Notes under the pieces: model-generated
Told to the model about the DNA's origin: nothing
Seen by the model: the letters and a program-made list of their open reading frames with translations, nothing else
The model's database searches: none
Assembly: GCA_025201805.1 (NCBI GenBank)
Contig: MU619286.1
Coordinates: 46,798-110,797 of the forward strand
Length of the DNA stretch: 64,000 nucleotides
Reading direction: 5' to 3'
Source: Parasitella parasitica
Lineage: Eukaryota > Mucoromycota > Mucoromycetes > Mucorales > Mucoraceae
Shown here: piece by piece, positions 22,549-34,084 of the stretch
Numbering within the stretch: position 1 is the stretch's first letter
Layout: each line of letters opens with the position of its first letter
Made by a program: the position numbers and the translations under genes

Positions 22549-23264
22549 TTAGATAAGAGTTTCGTAAGGAATAGGAGCAAGGGTTTGAGGAACGTTGAAC
22601 TTGGTGGAGATGTGGCGAGCTTCACGAGGTTGAGCAGGGATTCTCTTCAAGTTGTAAGGGACTAATAAACATGTTCATTAAATCACAGTTATCTTAATAA
22701 TATATAATCAAAACATTTACCCTTAGCTGCGACAGCTTCCTTCTTCTTTTGAGCATTGGAGACAACACGGTCCAAGAACTCTTGACGGCACTTGGAGTGC
22801 TTGACGTGTTCAACACGAACATTGATACGCTTCTCCATATAACGGTTACCAACTTTCTTGTGAACGAGGACACCAACTGAGGATTTGGTGACGTTGTAGA
22901 TGACACCAGTACGACTATTGATGTCAATATATGAATAATTTATACAAAATCTCCATTCACTATGTAATTTTACCCATGGTAGAACTTGTGGGGCATACCC
23001 TTTTGGACAGCAGCATTGGCCTTGACATCGACGATATCACCAACCTTGTAAGTCTTCAAGTAAGTGGAGAGAGGGATGGAACCATGCTCTCTGAACTTAC
23101 GAGAGAACATGTGGCGAGTACGAGCGCGAACTAAAATTTAGAATCGAATATCAACAAAACTGTAAAATCCATATGACTCACAAGCAGAACATGCTGTCTA
23201 AATGTCTACTGTGTATCGGCGTCAGTCAGCAAAACTACTACTTACGACCAAACGAGTGAGGCAT
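22549..23264 (-). CDS. RPL21: 60S ribosomal protein L21 (eL21)
   Basis: Four exons, 23264-23246, 23130-22974, 22914-22721 and 22661-22549, give 160 residues, the normal length for eukaryotic L21. Diagnostic stretches are [64 protein letters not shown] and the C-terminal [10 protein letters not shown]. The protein sits in the large ribosomal subunit. The tiny first exon carries only MPHSFG plus one base, a common layout for fungal ribosomal protein genes. It is divergent from RPS9. Confidence 0.95.
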
Positions 23265-23333
23265 CTTGTACGAAGTGGTATGGAAAGAGACCGAAAAAAG
23301 GAACTGCAAGGAAAAAAATTGTTAATAAAGAGG

Positions 23334-23369
<36 letters not shown>

Positions 23370-23767
23370 TGTAGTGGCTTAGTGACAATGAAGATGGCTA
23401 GTAGTAGTAGGATATTGGTATATTGCATGGGATGGAATGGTCTTGTCTATGCAAATGGAATACATGAGAATATTCGTTTAGATTTTAGTATCATTAATAT
23501 AATCTGGTCAATAAATTGTTGCCATAGCAACGATGAAGATGTGATGACTCTGACAATATACAAACGTCTATATTTTTATGATCGTTTGACATTATTCAAT
23601 CATGTTTCGCATGTTTGCGATTAGTAGTGGCTTGTTTAATAAAGCCAATCAATGTTGCAAAAGTAGAAAATTTTTCACTTGTTACTGGGTTTTTCAAATT
23701 GTTGATAAAATAGAAGGCATTAAGGTGCAATTGTAGAGATCCTTCTCTTTAACTACTACTTACAAGT
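23265..23767. promoter_or_regulatory. Shared divergent promoter of RPL21 and RPS9
   Basis: 503 bases between two head-to-head ribosomal protein start codons. It holds a long poly-A run (about 23334-23366), which commonly excludes nucleosomes, an X-box at 23518-23531, and a CCAAT-like element (GCCAATCAATG) near 23644. Co-expression of the two genes from this region is an inference. Confidence 0.6.
23518..23531. promoter_or_regulatory. X-box (RFX-type) near-palindrome in ribosomal promoter
   Basis: GTTGCCATAGCAAC, identical to the site at 19287, lies about 240 bases upstream of the RPS9 start codon and 250 upstream of RPL21. It fits the RFX-family half-site layout. Confidence 0.5.
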
Positions 23768-24343
23768 ATGACCGGTGCTTCCAGAACCTACAGTAAGACA
23801 TCCACTGTCCCTCGTCGTCCCTTCGAGTCTGCTCGTCTTGACCAAGAACTCAAATTGATTGGTGAATTTGGTCTCAAGAACAAGAAGGAAATCTGGAGAG
23901 TTGGATTGACCCTTTCCAAGATTCGTCGTGCTGCTCGTGAGCTTTTAAAGCTTGATGAAAAGGATTCCCGTCGTCTTTTCGAAGGTAATGCCCTTATTCG
24001 CCGTCTTGTTCGTATCGGTGTCCTCGATGAATCTCGTATGAAGCTCGATTACGTTTTAGCCTTGAAGATTGAAGATTTCTTGGAACGTCGTCTTCAAACC
24101 CAAGTCTTCAAGTTGGGTCTTGCCAAGTCTATCCATCATGCCCGTGTCTTGATCCGTCAACGTCATATTCGTGTTGGAAAGCAAATTGTCAATGTTCCTT
24201 CATTCATTGTTCGTTTGGATTCTCAAAAGCACATTGATTTTGCTTTAACTTCTCCCCTTGGTGGTGGTCGTGCTGGTCGTGTCAAGAGAAAGAGAGCTGC
24301 TGCCGGTGCTGGTGACGATGCCGCTGAAGATGATGAAGAGTAA
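23768..24343 (+). CDS. RPS9: 40S ribosomal protein S9 (uS4)
   Basis: A single exon encodes 191 residues. Clear family features are [34 protein letters not shown] at the N-terminus, the S4 RNA-binding domain (about 107-170, [37 protein letters not shown]) and the acidic C-terminal tail. It is part of the small subunit body and helps decoding fidelity. Codon use is strongly biased toward C-ending codons (GTC, CGT, AAG), as expected for a highly expressed gene and unlike its neighbours. The start directly follows an A-rich context (ACAAGTATG). In most fungi this gene has introns near the start, but none is needed here. Confidence 0.95.
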   Translation: MTGASRTYSKTSTVPRRPFESARLDQELKLIGEFGLKNKKEIWRVGLTLSKIRRAARELLKLDEKDSRRLFEGNALIRRLVRIGVLDESRMKLDYVLALKIEDFLERRLQTQVFKLGLAKSIHHARVLIRQRHIRVGKQIVNVPSFIVRLDSQKHIDFALTSPLGGGRAGRVKRKRAAAGAGDDAAEDDEE

Positions 24344-24672
24344 TCTTCTCTCTAGCATATATGAACCTTTGCAAATAAATACAAACTTGATGTTCTTATC
24401 AATTGCAAAGCACCTGTCGTTATTTATTGTCTAAATAAATATCACAGTATCATATCCTTCCCTTTTACTGGTACAAAAGCGATGCGGAATCAGAGACAAC
24501 TACTTTTGATTTTCTATACCGTCCTGTTGCGTGTTCTTTTATTCCGTACCTGTACATTGGGATGCTTGTACATTTTCAATTATTGTTATTGAGCTTGTCT
24601 ACTTGACGTATTTGAGTAAGAATTAAGTTTTATTTTCTTTTTTGTATTATATACGGTATACATAATGAGATT
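24344..24672. other. Spacer between convergent RPS9 and Frizzled-like genes
   Basis: A 329-base AT-rich region holding the 3' ends of both genes. No gene is seen. Confidence 0.5.
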
Positions 24673-26698
24673 TTAAAGAGCAAAAAACTGTTCGCCGCTT
24701 TTTTCCATTCTGCCACGATTATCGAAGGATATGCGCAAATCATAAATCAGGTCATTCCATTCTCTCCAAAGTGATCTCTTTCCAAAAATAACAAACAACC
24801 AGATGCCCTGAGTGCTAACTAAAGTTTCAGCAGCCATCATTAGCCCATAGGGAGGTAAATGATCTCTAATGATAGTAACGCAGCTATTTTGATGTCCACC
24901 AGGGGAAAGCATGCACTCTAACCAATGATTTGTGATGCTTTGGTCTCTTTCTAAGCTTACAACGCGATGGATTTGAGTGAAATAGAAAATCCAGTAAAAA
25001 ATTACGGTTCCACTCGAGAGAATAGCTAGCAAGAGAGCACGCCATTGAATTTGCACAGCTGTAATCACATGTTTATGTCGACGGGATGGCGAAGGACCTG
25101 CCATAGAACCACGCGACAAGGATTGAGACATGTCTGACTGTACGCCTTCCTGAATAGCAATTTTTGTAATGTAGACGAACGTGGCAATGTGGATAACAAA
25201 AGCAGGACACACAATAGCAGCCATAGGGTAAAAGAAGAGTTCAAAGATCCTGTCTACTGCGACTAGACATAGATTGGCGAATTCAAATTTCACTTGATGC
25301 AGACCAACTGAAACTGCCATAATCACTGCGGGATAACCCCAGCACAGGACGTTGAGGATAGCATAACGATTTGTAAAGAAGTTTGAATTCCAAACCGTGT
25401 GTAAATGAAGATTAACAATGAGAGCTGCACTCCAACAACAAGTGGCCAAAGAAGCGAAAATTAGAATTGCACCTATGCGTGTTGTTACATATAAGCATCA
25501 AGGAGTTTTCTTTTGTGAAATATCCTCCTTACCTTGTGTAGCGCACAATGCATTGTTATCTTGTGTACTAACAGAGACCGCATTTGCACATTGAAGACGC
25601 TGAGGATTACCAATAGAAAAGTACACTACAAAACTGAACAAAAAGATACTGGCAGAAACGTTCAATATAAGCAACGACGGATGCCGTCTTTTATCAGGTA
25701 ACACGAGATAACTGACAAGCATGAAAAACGACACGATTGACGAGATGAACCGCAGAATATCTGTGGCCAGAAATCCGTGCACGGTCCAGCCTTCTGGATA
25801 AAACTGTATTTCACATAAAGTTTTAATGATTGGAGAAGGAATTTTTGAAGCAGTATTTGACTTACATAATTCTGGGCAGGACAAGGGATGCAACAGCCAG
25901 CACGGCAATAAATATTGTTGTTTTGATTGACGTTCCCTGGCTTTGCAGTGGGATCCTTTAGAAAGGGGGCAGGACAGGCGTCCATGATGAAACCAGGCGT
26001 AACAGCAGAGAGATTATAGAATGAGTTGGGGTTCTCAATTTTTGGCGCGATAGCATTGCAGGTAGAAGCGTCTGATGAAAGGGGCTGTCCAGTGAGAGGA
26101 GACTTTCTGTTGCAGTCTGGTAATGCGCCCTTTCCGGTCAACATGAATATGTTTGTGCATTGGTAGTGGACATCTTGGCAAGCTTGTTGGCATCCCATTT
26201 TAGGCGAACCGCCATTGTCACCGCATTTGGGAAAGGCAAGGGAACAAGAGTAACGATAGTATGCATCTACGCAAGAAGGAGCAACATGGCCAAGTAGCGT
26301 ACTCATATTGACCAGTGGGCTTAATTGCTGTTCAATCATAGAGATAGGCACTCCTTTTGTAAAGACAGAGTAATTGACGAAGCCCTGTGTATATATTGTG
26401 TTTGTTAATGATTCCGATTGACATTGTGGATCTATATACTAACATGGCATATACCATTATCAGGATACGCTGAACATAAACCTATATACAAACAAGGTTT
26501 TCATTAGCATCTACTTGCAGCCATCATATAGAAACCATCCCTACTTCGTGGTGTTGGGTTAGGAGTTGTATTAGTGCTGTTACTATTAGCATTGGTATTA
26601 GTAGAGTCGACATCAGTCGTATTGCTGGATGGTTTTTGAGCGAAGGATACACTAATAAGTGTAAGCAGCACAAGGTAAATGTCAAAAATAAATTTCAT
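24673..26698 (-). CDS. Frizzled/Smoothened-like seven-helix receptor with cysteine-rich domain
   Basis: Five exons, 26698-26515, 26481-26444, 26384-25866, 25803-25533 and 25472-24673, give 603 residues. There is a signal peptide (about 1-20), an Asn/Thr-rich linker, then a Frizzled-type cysteine-rich domain (about 65-200) with CSAYPDNGICHGFVNYSVF, SCVDAYYRYSCSLAFPKC and GCQQACQDVHYQC. A second Cys cluster (CRAGCCIPCP) precedes the membrane part, in which seven hydrophobic segments can be placed (about 250-590). The intracellular end reads FGKRSLWREWNDLI; the KTxxxW motif that binds Dishevelled in animal Frizzled proteins is missing. Frizzled-like receptors are known from early fungi and amoebae, where ligands are unknown. 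The two small N-terminal exons were fixed by phase and by the cysteine pattern. Confidence 0.85.
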
Positions 26699-27392
26699 TA
26701 CAAAATTTATTTGTTTGTGATAGATTCTTATATACGTCCAAAGTGATATAAAGAAGGAATAAAGAGAAGAAGTCTGTGGAATCATCTCATTTTATAGAAC
26801 ACGTTGGAAGGGCAGAAGCCAAATTATCCAGAGCCCCCCCCCCCTTCCCTCATGGGTTGTGAGATGTGTAATTTATAGAGGGTAAACCGTGCTTTAGGGA
26901 AACCTTAAAATCAAAATGTATCCTGTGAGTTTCTGCTTTTGCTGTTTATTACATATGCTGCTGGATGCTGCTGCTGTTTTGTTTGCTTGCTCCCTTCTCT
27001 TCTCCCCTTTTTGCCTACAGACGCTTTCTGAATTACATGTAAATCACAATGAAGGCGCATAATTCTGACACACACCACAGAGGAAAAAGAGGAGTGAAGC
27101 AGATTTGAGGGAGGCTTGTGAACCATTCAGGATAGCTTCCGTGCTAGTAGTTTACATAATTTCAATTGATCCTTACCATCTGCACTCGGTTGGTTTCAAA
27201 ATGCTCAAAATGATCTACAACATGTCCTAGTGCTAGATGTAAATCTTGCAATACCCACATGGATTTTATTGGCATCTTTACTGTATAATACAATAGTTTT
27301 CTCAGGATAAAGTCAAACAATAAGGTAGCCGAGATTCATACTCTATACTATCTTGTCTATCATATAGATTTTGAAATACACACTAGTAGTGC
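26699..27392. other. Spacer upstream of the Frizzled-like gene
   Basis: A 694-base region between two minus-strand genes, with a C-tract at about 26836-26845. It presumably contains the receptor promoter. No gene seen. Confidence 0.5.
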
Positions 27393-28227
27393 TCATGACG
27401 ATTTTATCACTAGAGCAATGTCTTCAGGCTGTTGCTGCTGTAGTGGAGAGGATTTGACGATGTATCTTTTCCTCTTGAGCTGTCTATAGCAGCTTGACAT
27501 GCTTATATAAGAGACTATCACTACGGATAAAACCCAAACAAACAGCGTATTCAGTTCCTGTTGAATGATGGTTGCTGGCTCATGTTCGACCTCTATCAAA
27601 TGTGTGGGAGGCGCATCGTTCATCGTAGTGGAGGGTAGTAATTTTCGCTTCAACCTGAATTCTGTCTCTGGCAAAAGATGAAAATTGTCGTAATCAAGCT
27701 GGAGCATGGTTAAAGTCAAATAATGAAATGAGAAAGTCGACCAAACTTACGACTATCATGCCTTGCAGGTACAATTCTGTTACTGGTTTAGTCGTGATCA
27801 TATTCCAGCCCACATTTACAGGCCATTCCTTTAGCTTAGCATCAATATGGCCCAGTACGGCCACAGAATCAGGCTCTATTTGATCCTGTTCGTCATCATC
27901 GTCACAGGCAACTGAGGTAAATAAGCTTCCGTCAAAACCTTGAAATTCCCCAACTGTTCTGTTTGTATGTCTGTCTTTGACTAATAAAACTATGCCTTGA
28001 TAGGCATATCTTCCAGTGAGGCGAATATTTACTACGGAAGACGAATCCGTTGATATTTCGACACCATAGCAGTGTGTGCAAGTTGATTTTGATGGGCCAT
28101 GGCCTATTGTTGCCATTTTGTTCATATTACACTGCAGCAAGAAACCCCATCTGAATACGAATAGCTGTATACAATAGCTCTTTATACTTACTGTTCCGGG
28201 AGCGCTTGGGTATGAAAGAAAAAAAGA

Positions 28228-28298
<71 letters not shown>

Positions 28299-28332
28299 GA
28301 AAAAAGGTGAAGGAATTTATTTCTTTGGCCAT
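27393..28332 (-). CDS. Reeler-domain single-pass membrane protein
   Basis: Exons 28332-28192, 28131-27751 and 27698-27393 give 275 residues. The middle (about 42-185) resembles a Reeler domain: YPSAPGT, then CNMNKMATIGHGP, then YQGIVLLVKDRHTNRTVGEF, then a cysteine before an acidic loop and HIDAKLKEWPVNVGWNM. One transmembrane helix (TLFVWVLSVVIVSYISM) precedes a short basic cytoplasmic tail. In this model the signal peptide core is about 25 phenylalanines encoded by a poly-T run, which is odd. The first exon is therefore uncertain, while the last two are well supported. The start lies only 29 bases past the KH gene stop. Reeler domains occur in animal extracellular proteins and in ferric-reductase-like proteins. 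Confidence 0.65.
28229..28292. repeat. Long poly-A/poly-T tract
   Basis: About 60 A residues interrupted by a single T at 28262. The tract falls inside the proposed first exon of the Reeler gene (minus strand). Confidence 0.9.
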
Positions 28333-28361
28333 GTGTAACCCAAGCAATTTACAGGTTGTTT

Positions 28362-29909
28362 TTATTGGCGTAAGCCCATTCTGTTCTTTTCTGATTCGAG
28401 TCTAGAGTACAAAAGATAGAGTGCCATTTGGTTGCTTTCAGGCGTACCAGTAACGGTAACCAGTCGTTCATTAGTATCGCCATGGGGATCAGCAATCTTG
28501 ATATGACTTCCACTCAACTGTCTAATTTCATTAATTTTACTTCCGCCCTTGCCAATGATGCATCCAACCTACGTCGTGGTAAAAAGTCAATCTCTCTTGC
28601 CAACACAGAAAAAGAGCTTACCATCTCGTTGGGAATAAATATTTGTTGTGCTTGAGATGCTCCCGCCAAACCTGGCACGCCAGAAATGTTGCCCATGGCT
28701 CCCATAGCTCCCATATTTGCCATGCCGCCTATAGCCCCCATACCATAATCCTGCTGTCGGGAGGTAGGCATACCACCGTATCCACCAATGGTAGGAGAAC
28801 CAGATCCACCAGGTCCTCCGCCGTAATAAAACTGGCCAGTATTGCCCATTGGCATACTTCCCATAGGCATCATGCCACCATAACCCATAGCAGCAGCAGC
28901 GGCGGCAGCAGCACCTGATCTCATGTTCATATTCACATTTACGTAGTTACTACCACCATTACTGCCATTTCCACGACCCCCATGATGCATGGCAATGGGA
29001 CGATATTGTACAAAATTAGATGATGGACGGTCGCTATGCTCTAGTAGGATCTTGGCAATACGAGAAACAGCTTGTTCAACTGCCGAGGGGGTTCCTTGAA
29101 CGGACACAGTACGCTCCGTAGACATTGGTAAGGGCTCTTCAGATGCATTCAATCGAGCGCCACTGTCATCCTGGATTGCTTTAATAACCACGCCACCTTT
29201 GCCAATTAAGGTTCCCATTTTGCTATCAGGAACAAGCAGTTTGATGACGATAGTTTGGTCGCCAAATGCGTTGCTTTCTTCGGGTTGTGCATGTTCAGAT
29301 ATAATTTTTTCTCCAACTAAAGCATATGCCTATTCTGCAGATGAATATAGCTATCACACAGTCATCTCCTTGTCTTACCTTGGCTACTGCAGCTATGGGA
29401 CCAGTTACTGTCAAAATTCGTTCGTATGCACCAGGTATAATATCGGAAATAGTGACACGAGCATTTGAAGACTCACGAATGTCGCTTACATTCTTTCCGC
29501 CACGTCCAATAATGACACCTGCATCCTTGGTACCGACTAAGGAACGGATCGGGATAGTCTCTGCTGGATCTTCCTGCTGCTGCTGACGATTGTTAGATGA
29601 CTGGCCATCAGAAGGCGAAGAAGACGATTCAAGGCGTACTTTATCATCTATTTCTTCTTCAGAATCATGCTCTTCCCATTTCTTTCTTCTACTGCTTTTT
29701 TCTGGCGAATCTTTGATATTAATGTTAGTATCATCTGATGATGGAATAAAATGAGGAGCTTTAGTCTCCGGGTCGAGAACTGCAAGTCGCTTGGGATGGC
29801 GATCTTCGTGGCCATCTCTCTCGTAATCCGAATCCCATTCTTCGTCCTGAAAGCGAGGTCTTTTGGATCTATCGATAGGAGAGCCACTGTTATTTTCGTT
29901 GTCTGACAT
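28362..29909 (-). CDS. Triple KH-domain RNA-binding protein (PCBP/hnRNP K-like)
   Basis: Three exons, 29909-29379, 29329-28622 and 28568-28362, give 481 residues. KH1 (about 112-185) contains the GxxG loop GRGGKNVSDIRESSNARVTI. KH2 (about 205-280) has IGKGGVVIKAIQDDSGARL, and KH3 (about 412-478) has IIGKGGSKINEIRQLSGSHIKI. Between KH2 and KH3 lies a Gly/Met/Asn-rich linker of the kind found in poly(C)-binding proteins. The acidic N-terminus contains SKRPRF, a possible nuclear signal. The architecture matches fungal Pbp2/Rnc1-type proteins that regulate mRNA stability or translation. The acceptor at 29330 was chosen because it restores the frame and the KH1 end (AYALVGEKI). Confidence 0.9.
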
Positions 29910-30734
29910 CTATCATATTTGAATGTCAATGATTTTGTTTACATTGTCTACAGAAACTTTACCTTTGTATCTTTCAATCAAATGCTGAATTGAAGAGAAA
30001 ATGGTAAAAAAAGAAAGAAGGGTAATGAAGAGAGAGAAAGAGATGGAGAGAAATGAAATGTATGCTTTATGAGGATTGTGTTGTATCGTGTGCTCTGGGA
30101 AGAAATAGAAAAAATTGACAGTGTAAGGATTTCAATGCAACAGACTTTATGACATTAAGAATGCAAGTTAAAATGATCTCTTGTGGTAAAACTTCACCAC
30201 TCAATCTTTCAACAAGCCATCATCAAAGTAAAATAAAATAGAAATAAATACCAGTGAATAATTATGCCTTTGGGGGGATGTTTTGTAAAAAGTAAACTTT
30301 TCCAATTGTTGTGGTGTTGATTGCTGCCAGACTTTTTCTATTCTGCGTTCAATATACAATGATATATTCCAACGTGAAGGAAGAAAGAAAGAAAGAAACT
30401 TTCGTCAGCCTTCGTCTTGTATTTTACTTTTTTCCAGCGGACTGCTTTGTAAATTGCTTATCAAGCGAGCTCTGTTGGTTATAGTCTTTGGTTAGAGATG
30501 CTTACCATCATGAGCACATCAGAGTGTTTAAGCAAACTTTTAAGCATAGATTTGTTGGCATGAAATTATGAAATATGGCTTTATTAGCTTCTAATTATCG
30601 TTGGTTGCTAAAAAGCAATGCTGTTGAACCGATTGGAGGGGGGGGGGGTCTTTGTATCTGGTCGCAAGAGGGTTGACGGAAGACAAACTGTTGCGATAGT
30701 AACGACATTAAATTGCTACTGCTGTAAACATCTA

Positions 30735-30737
<3 letters not shown>

Positions 30738-30773
<36 letters not shown>

Positions 30774-30783
30774 NNNNNNNNNN
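30738..30783. other. Poly-T run followed by assembly gap
   Basis: About 36 T residues end in 10 N (30774-30783), so the true homopolymer length is unknown. Confidence 0.9.
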
Positions 30784-31440
30784 TTATGTTGTTCAAAAGT
30801 ATGTTTCAGGAGGACAACGCGAATAATGTGTAGAAATATTACATGGATTATAGTAATCAAGCAGTTGGTATGATTACAATTTAAAAATCTCATCACCGGC
30901 GTTGCGCAGAAAAATGTTAAATACAATCAACAATAGGAAACATGTTATAATGATATGCAAAATTGCGACGCCCAAATTATTTTATATCTGATCAAACGGG
31001 CCACGATACAAAATTGTTTGAATTTCTTTATTGATAAATTATTTCAGATATATCCGTTAGATATTAGACATCTAAATAGACTCAAATATTTAGACAAGTC
31101 TACAGAACTGCAAATGTATTTAAGCTTAAAAAATATTTAAATCACAAACCATTGAAGTATCAAAGAATCAAACTGCATATACTATTAAGGCAGTAATTTG
31201 TACGTATCCGTCATATTATGCATTTACGCAATGAAAAATCATAGCAGAATCAGCAAATGACAATCTCTATTTTTATAACTTCGTATTATCATTTTATGTT
31301 ACATCTGTTGAGTCAAGTCAGCACATCCAATATCAAAAGGAAAGAATATAGTTACAACGAACGGGTTGGTGTACAAAAATGTGTTTGGTATAGCGAGTTA
31401 CCCCCTATTTAGAATTTGATACTCTGCAATACAGTGCCGG

Positions 31441-31463
31441 AAACCTGGAACCTGGAACCTGGA
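31441..31463 (+). repeat. CCTGGAA short tandem
   Basis: Three tandem units of ACCTGGA in an AT-rich spacer. Confidence 0.6.
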
Positions 31464-34084
31464 ATCAACTAGAAGCTAAACTTTTGTTAGTAAAATTACC
31501 CTCAATCTCAATTCTAACCTCTATTTTGCTTTCTACTTTACATGTTTAGCATCTGAATCACAGAAAAAGGGACTTTTGAACTGACATTAAGCATTATTTT
31601 AAGCAACAACGTTAATATGGCTTCTCTGTCACTAGTAATTAGCAACTTGCGAATTATTCACAAATAGCAAGGGATTACCACAGCGAAAACATTGGATTCA
31701 TTAATTATCTTCTTCTGCTTCCAACTCGATGAGGCACACCTGTTTTATTATTTTACTATGAAGAAAGGTATACTTGTGGCATCAAAAATACTTACTTTAT
31801 AGGGCTGTGTCATGTACTAGAATCGATATTGACGTGATATCATCTTTAGATAGATATTTTTACAGCTTAAAAGCAAGAAATTTAGCTTTGTGCGCCATTT
31901 TTTGATTAATTTTAATAATCAAACGTGCCCTAAAAACATCAGAAATAGTATCCATTGGGAAAGAATTATATTATATATGATTTTGGTGCAATTTGAGCAT
32001 GATTTTTTTTTCGATGCAAAATGACGGATTTTTTCGATTTTTTCCTTGTGTCCACCCATCCGAAATCATCGATTATGCATTATCCTCGATTTTGACCTCA
32101 AAAATACAACTTTTTACTATAGCATATATTAGAGGAAAATGATCGCAAAAGACCATTCCTTCATCTGAAAGACTGGAAATGCGCTTTGATTAAGCAAAAT
32201 ATTGACTTTTCCCTCTTGATCTGTTTTGAGGTTTTCTCGACATAACTTCTTCCATGAGCATACGAGAATTATGAAATAGTACCATCGTGTAGAGCGTCCA
32301 AAAATACAACTATTGTCATAGATTGACAGTCGAGGCATGCATAGTATCGGGGGGTGATATGTTGCCTTAAAGAAGTAATTTTGTTTTCTAATTGTACAAA
32401 TGGAGTTTCTGAAAGAATTTTTCCTTCCTGATTTTGGACGCGTTTAATCTCCGCTATCAAAGAAAAATGGTATATTTTCCAAGAAAGCATTAGCTTTGAG
32501 AAGCCATAGCTTACCCAATTCAAGAGAAAAACAATTGCAACCAAGTTTGCTAAATGGTGTGCTTTTTGGCTTTCTAATGGTATTACTTATATATTTGTAC
32601 CTGGCCTGACGATCTCACGCTCCGATTTTGAAAAATACTTTGCCGAAAAAAGTCAGGAAAGTCGCTACCATCATTTTATGTCAACTTAAAACGTACAAAA
32701 ATTTGCTCTAAGCTATGAAAATATGTTATCAAAAGGTATCTTATAGTCTAATAAATTACTTTGCGTTACTTTTTTTTGTGTCTGAATTCTTTAAACACTG
32801 TTTTCTTGCAGTTTTTGACTTTTTTCTGACTAAAGCACATTTAAGTTCGCGTAGGCCAAAAAAAACAAGCGCCTAAAATTTACGCTTCACAAAGACGCAA
32901 ACTTTTGAACCATTCCAATATTATGGAAAAGATGGCACAGGTTTGACTAGCTGTTCTGCTGTGCAACTCGATATAGAGAACCCAGATTGGTACTTTTCTG
33001 ACAAGACTTTCTATACCAGAAGACGCCAGATCAACAGAAGTATAAGAAAATGCCAGAGAAAAGGAAACAATATGCCACCAGGATACCACACCCATTCATA
33101 AAAATTTATCTGTACAGAAATTTATGAAATCCCAAGGACATAAATAAAGCTTATCTTCAACCTTGTTCTTTGTTCCTGAATCCAATTAAAGGTTTTGATC
33201 CAAAGTCAACAGACACACTTACACCCAGAATCACAAATATTTGTCAATAGAGAACCGCAAACTTTTGAAAGACTACCTTGAACTTTAAGAACTTAAAGAT
33301 ATGATGTAGATAGTTTATTTCACAGAGCGTTCTCTTTGTATTTTCACTATAAATGAAACAAAGCAATTACTGTTTTATAAATATGGAAACCCCCACTTGG
33401 AATCTTTTTAAGGAGACATTTCTCTTCTCTCAGAAACTTCTTAGCTTTTATCGGAAATAAAAGGTTTATTACTAGAAACCTTAATATATTATCACAATCA
33501 CTATGACTTTTATCATTTACTTGAATTGGTTTATTAAAAACTGCAAAATGATAGTATAGCTTTACATAAAGAACAAAGAAAGTCATAATTTATAATTGAC
33601 TGATACTTCCAAAGTCAGGGCTACCTGAGACATATTTCACTTCCAGTGCACAGTGCATATTTCAAAACTAAATCTACAAAAGTGGTTATTTTTTTAGTGA
33701 AATAGTAGCAGTGAAGCCCCCATTTTTTTGCTCTTTAATATATACCAATTTGTTTTCTTATAATGATAAATCACTACTTCTAAAACATTATATTTTGTAT
33801 CAAGACACACTATGTATCTACTATGTTCAAAGAGAAATACAAAACGCTATATGCCTCAAACTGACCTTGTCTGAATTATGTATGTGTATTCTAGTGAACA
33901 TGTTGATCATAAATTGCTTTGACGTTGATTTTTGATCTATATATGTCTCCACGATTTGAGAAAGAGAGATGGTGATCCAGCGCCATTACATACTACCCCG
34001 ACCAAAAAAAGGAAGGAAAAAATTATCTTACTATCATTTACTACTTTATAAATGCCCATATAAAATGATATAAAGTATAACAGG

